From NCBI RefSeq assembly GCF_043641665.1, contig NC_092184.1:16738108-16802107 (forward strand): a DNA stretch of 64,000 nt, given 5' to 3'. Below the pieces are notes generated by a model that had not been told where the DNA came from, did not search any database, and saw only the letters and a program-made list of their open reading frames with translations. Shown in pieces: positions 61,701-64,000 of the stretch. Position 1 is the first letter of the stretch; each line of letters opens with the position of its first letter. The translations under genes were made by a program, and so were the position numbers. The stretch comes from Enoplosus armatus. Its lineage: Eukaryota > Chordata > Actinopteri > Centrarchiformes > Enoplosidae.

Positions 61701-63630
61701 GTTGAAGAAAGGATAGAAAAAACAGCTCTTTACACAGTTATTAACTTTGTTCATTAATTGCTGGACTTTTCCCCAGTTACTGTGGTCGATCCAGGGTTTA
61801 TCTTCGTTATTATATTATATTTGTTACAAACAGTTCAATCAATATCCAACTGCAATGAAAGAGAGCCGGTATAATTAAAAGAAATGTCGATGTTTAAAAA
61901 AAGTTGTGACACATGCAAAATAGATGCTTTAAAGTAAAAGTTCAAAAAATAGTTTTCTATATCCCAACATGCTGTAAAAGTAAATGTATTATATTTAGTT
62001 TGTTTATTGTGGCGTTTATAATGTTTTTTTTTTATTGAACTCAAAGACAAAAAGACTTAAGGGAGGGAGAAAAGTGAGAAAGAGAGACATTATGATTGGC
62101 AGAAACATTAGTTTTATGGTTGTTAGTTTGTTTTTAGGCCCAAACTCTTCATTAAGCAGAGAGCCAAATCACGGCAGGAGATGTCAGAGACTGAAACCCA
62201 AACAGAAACAAAATCAACATGCACACACATATAGAGCTGAGCTTTTGATGCCGTGACCCCCTCCTTTCAAACACTGAATCTGGCTGAGCCACTTTTCAAA
62301 GTATGTGTTTGAAGGCTGCAGTGGTTTGTTAGTTAGGTTGCTCAACAGAGAATAATGGTTGGCAAGAACAAGAGGCAGAAGAAGGGAGGGGATAGGAAGT
62401 GGAAAGGCGATAAGAGACCTTAATAATTCAGCTTCTGGCATAATTTGCTGAAACTGAAAGTATTGCAAATTACTTTTGAAATAAACTTCCAGTGAACTTT
62501 CCAGTGTTGCCGGATGTTTGCCGTAGAATAGGAGACGTATGCCAAATGCAAATATTTGCTGCAAGAAACTTCATTAATACATAGGAGGAGAGGTATTTCA
62601 TGATTTCATGATATCTATGAATATAAAATAATACATTAATTAATACAAGCCAAACATTGTGTGGGTATCAGAATGAGTCAGAGTTCAAATTCATTCTTTT
62701 AAGTGCTATTATGTTCGTGATTTTGAATTTTGATTAAGCTCAGCAGAACTTTCAATTGTCCTTGACGCTGATTCCCATTTAACATCAGACTACTGTCACA
62801 CTGCAAAATGACCCCGACCGAGAGCAGGGTTAAAAAGTCTGAATCAGTTCAGTTTTACTTCTCTCATAGTAAACAAAATCTATAATACAGATGTGCCTAA
62901 TGCTCTGTAAAATATAAATATCATTCAACTGTCACATGTGGTTCTTTATTCATGATTCATTAATAGCAGAGTAAATACTGTATGTTTGGCTTCAACCGAT
63001 AAGGTTTGAATGAAAGCAGAGGTTACCATGGCAACTTAACAGGTGTTCATCCAGATTTGCTTCAAGAAACTCATATAAGAACAAGACATCTACATTATCT
63101 TTACAGGTTAACCCAGTAAAAAGTTCTCACCCAATATTCATTTAGCAAAAAAAATAAATGTAGATATTTAGATAAAGATGTTAAAGGTCGCAGAAAGGGG
63201 CTGCAGATCAGTTTCAGAAAGAAGCTACGAATGTTTTGTACATTCTGTGTTTATGCTTTAGGTTTAGGTTTAGTGATGCTTTAAGTTGTAAAACATAATC
63301 CTCTCTGTGGCTGTGACTAAATTATTTAAAAAAAATGGACCTGTATGGGCAAAATGAGTGAGATGTAATTTAATGATGATGTAATATGTAGAAAATTATC
63401 GTCATCCATTAATGTAAACATTTATACATAGAAAGTATAAACACTTAAACTTAATTTCATTTTAGCTCATTTAAATTGAGGCCGAAAGTCAGTAATTTCA
63501 TACTATATTAACATTAAAAACAGTCCTACTAAGTCTTTCCCTGTCATTCATGATTTTGGTTTCACACTGACCCTGGCCTGACTGGATGAGTCTGAACGCC
63601 ATCACAAGACTCTGCACTGCGCTGACACTC

Positions 63631-63665
63631 GCATTTCCTCCCTCAGGAATCAATAAAGTGTGACT
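63631..63665 (+). repeat. LINE-type 3' tail fragment
   Basis: GCATTTCCTCCCTCAGGAAT continues CAATAAAGTGTGACTT. It shares the TTTCC..CAGG.ATCAATAAAGT core with 60574-60630. Confidence 0.4.
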
Positions 63666-64000
63666 TTAAGTGACAAAGGCTTTCTGTTCAAGTACAGTAG
63701 GCCCTACAGCTACAATGGAGTCTTAACAGTACAGTGGGTTGCAGTGGAGTGCAGACGATACAATCAGTCCCACTGGCCAAAAACAGCCAGTCAAACAGTG
63801 GAGAGTGCCACAGAAAGGCAGGCATCCTGAATCAGTGGAGGTTGTCACCTAAAATTACAGTTATTTTAGAGTTTAGGGTCTGTGTCAGCTCACTGAATCG
63901 TTGATTTCCACTAAATTGACTCAGACTTTCACAACTGAAAGACTGAAGGAAGAAAGGAGGGGATTATTGACTAACGGGCGGAGGAAACAAGTGTGATGAC

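Larger units (their letters stand above)
60640..64000. other. Non-coding DNA with long CA arrays
   Basis: Contains the compound CA array, the purine-rich tract at 61.5-61.7 kb and the tail fragment at 63.63 kb. ORFs over the CA array encode Cys-Val or His-Thr dipeptide repeats and are not genes. Confidence 0.65.

Overview
The window looks like non-coding nuclear DNA from a ray-finned (teleost) fish, most likely a percomorph. The evidence is an AT-rich background, very frequent (TG)n/(CA)n microsatellites, long purine and pyrimidine tracts, and remnants of fish-type mobile elements. These include a Tc1-like DD34E transposase, a BED-zinc-finger hAT fragment, a LINE carboxy-terminal remnant, a tRNA-derived SINE, fold-back MITEs and LINE-type 3' tails. 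There are no operons, ribosome binding sites, rRNA/tRNA genes or CRISPR arrays. I find no protein-coding host gene that can be asserted with confidence; the window is probably intergenic or lies inside very large introns.

Layout. 1-15.9 kb: non-coding DNA with microsatellites, a dispersed repeat (4.08-4.54 kb), a pyrimidine tract (9.8-10.1 kb), a fold-back MITE (12.4-12.5 kb) and a six-copy 34-bp minisatellite (13.84-14.04 kb). 16-24.4 kb: LINE remnant, a likely MITE, two adjacent copies of one dispersed repeat (20.35-21.19 kb), a SINE (22.5 kb) and a possible composite repeat (23.5-24.35 kb). 27.0-27.4 kb: the left part of a decayed hAT element encoding a BED finger. 29.3-37.2 kb: an inverted pair of one dispersed repeat, purine and pyrimidine tracts, and a second fold-back element. 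41.0-41.5 kb: two weak, splice-flanked small ORFs on opposite strands. 44.6-45.1 kb: second copy of the 4.1-kb repeat. 48.43-49.54 kb: a Tc1-like element, the only long recognisable coding sequence, broken by one in-frame stop and cut off at its 3' end. 52.1-52.65 kb: a promoter-like, YY1-motif-bearing region with possible first exons on the minus strand. 53.3 kb: a run of 22 G. 56-64 kb: more repeat pieces and the longest CA arrays.

No genes here work together as a pathway. The recognisable content is a record of transposon insertion and decay. The only hints of host gene activity are the low-confidence exon candidates near 41 kb and 52 kb. Family assignments of dispersed repeats without coding capacity rest on my recognition of recurrent teleost sequence motifs, and within-window pairs are used where possible as direct support.
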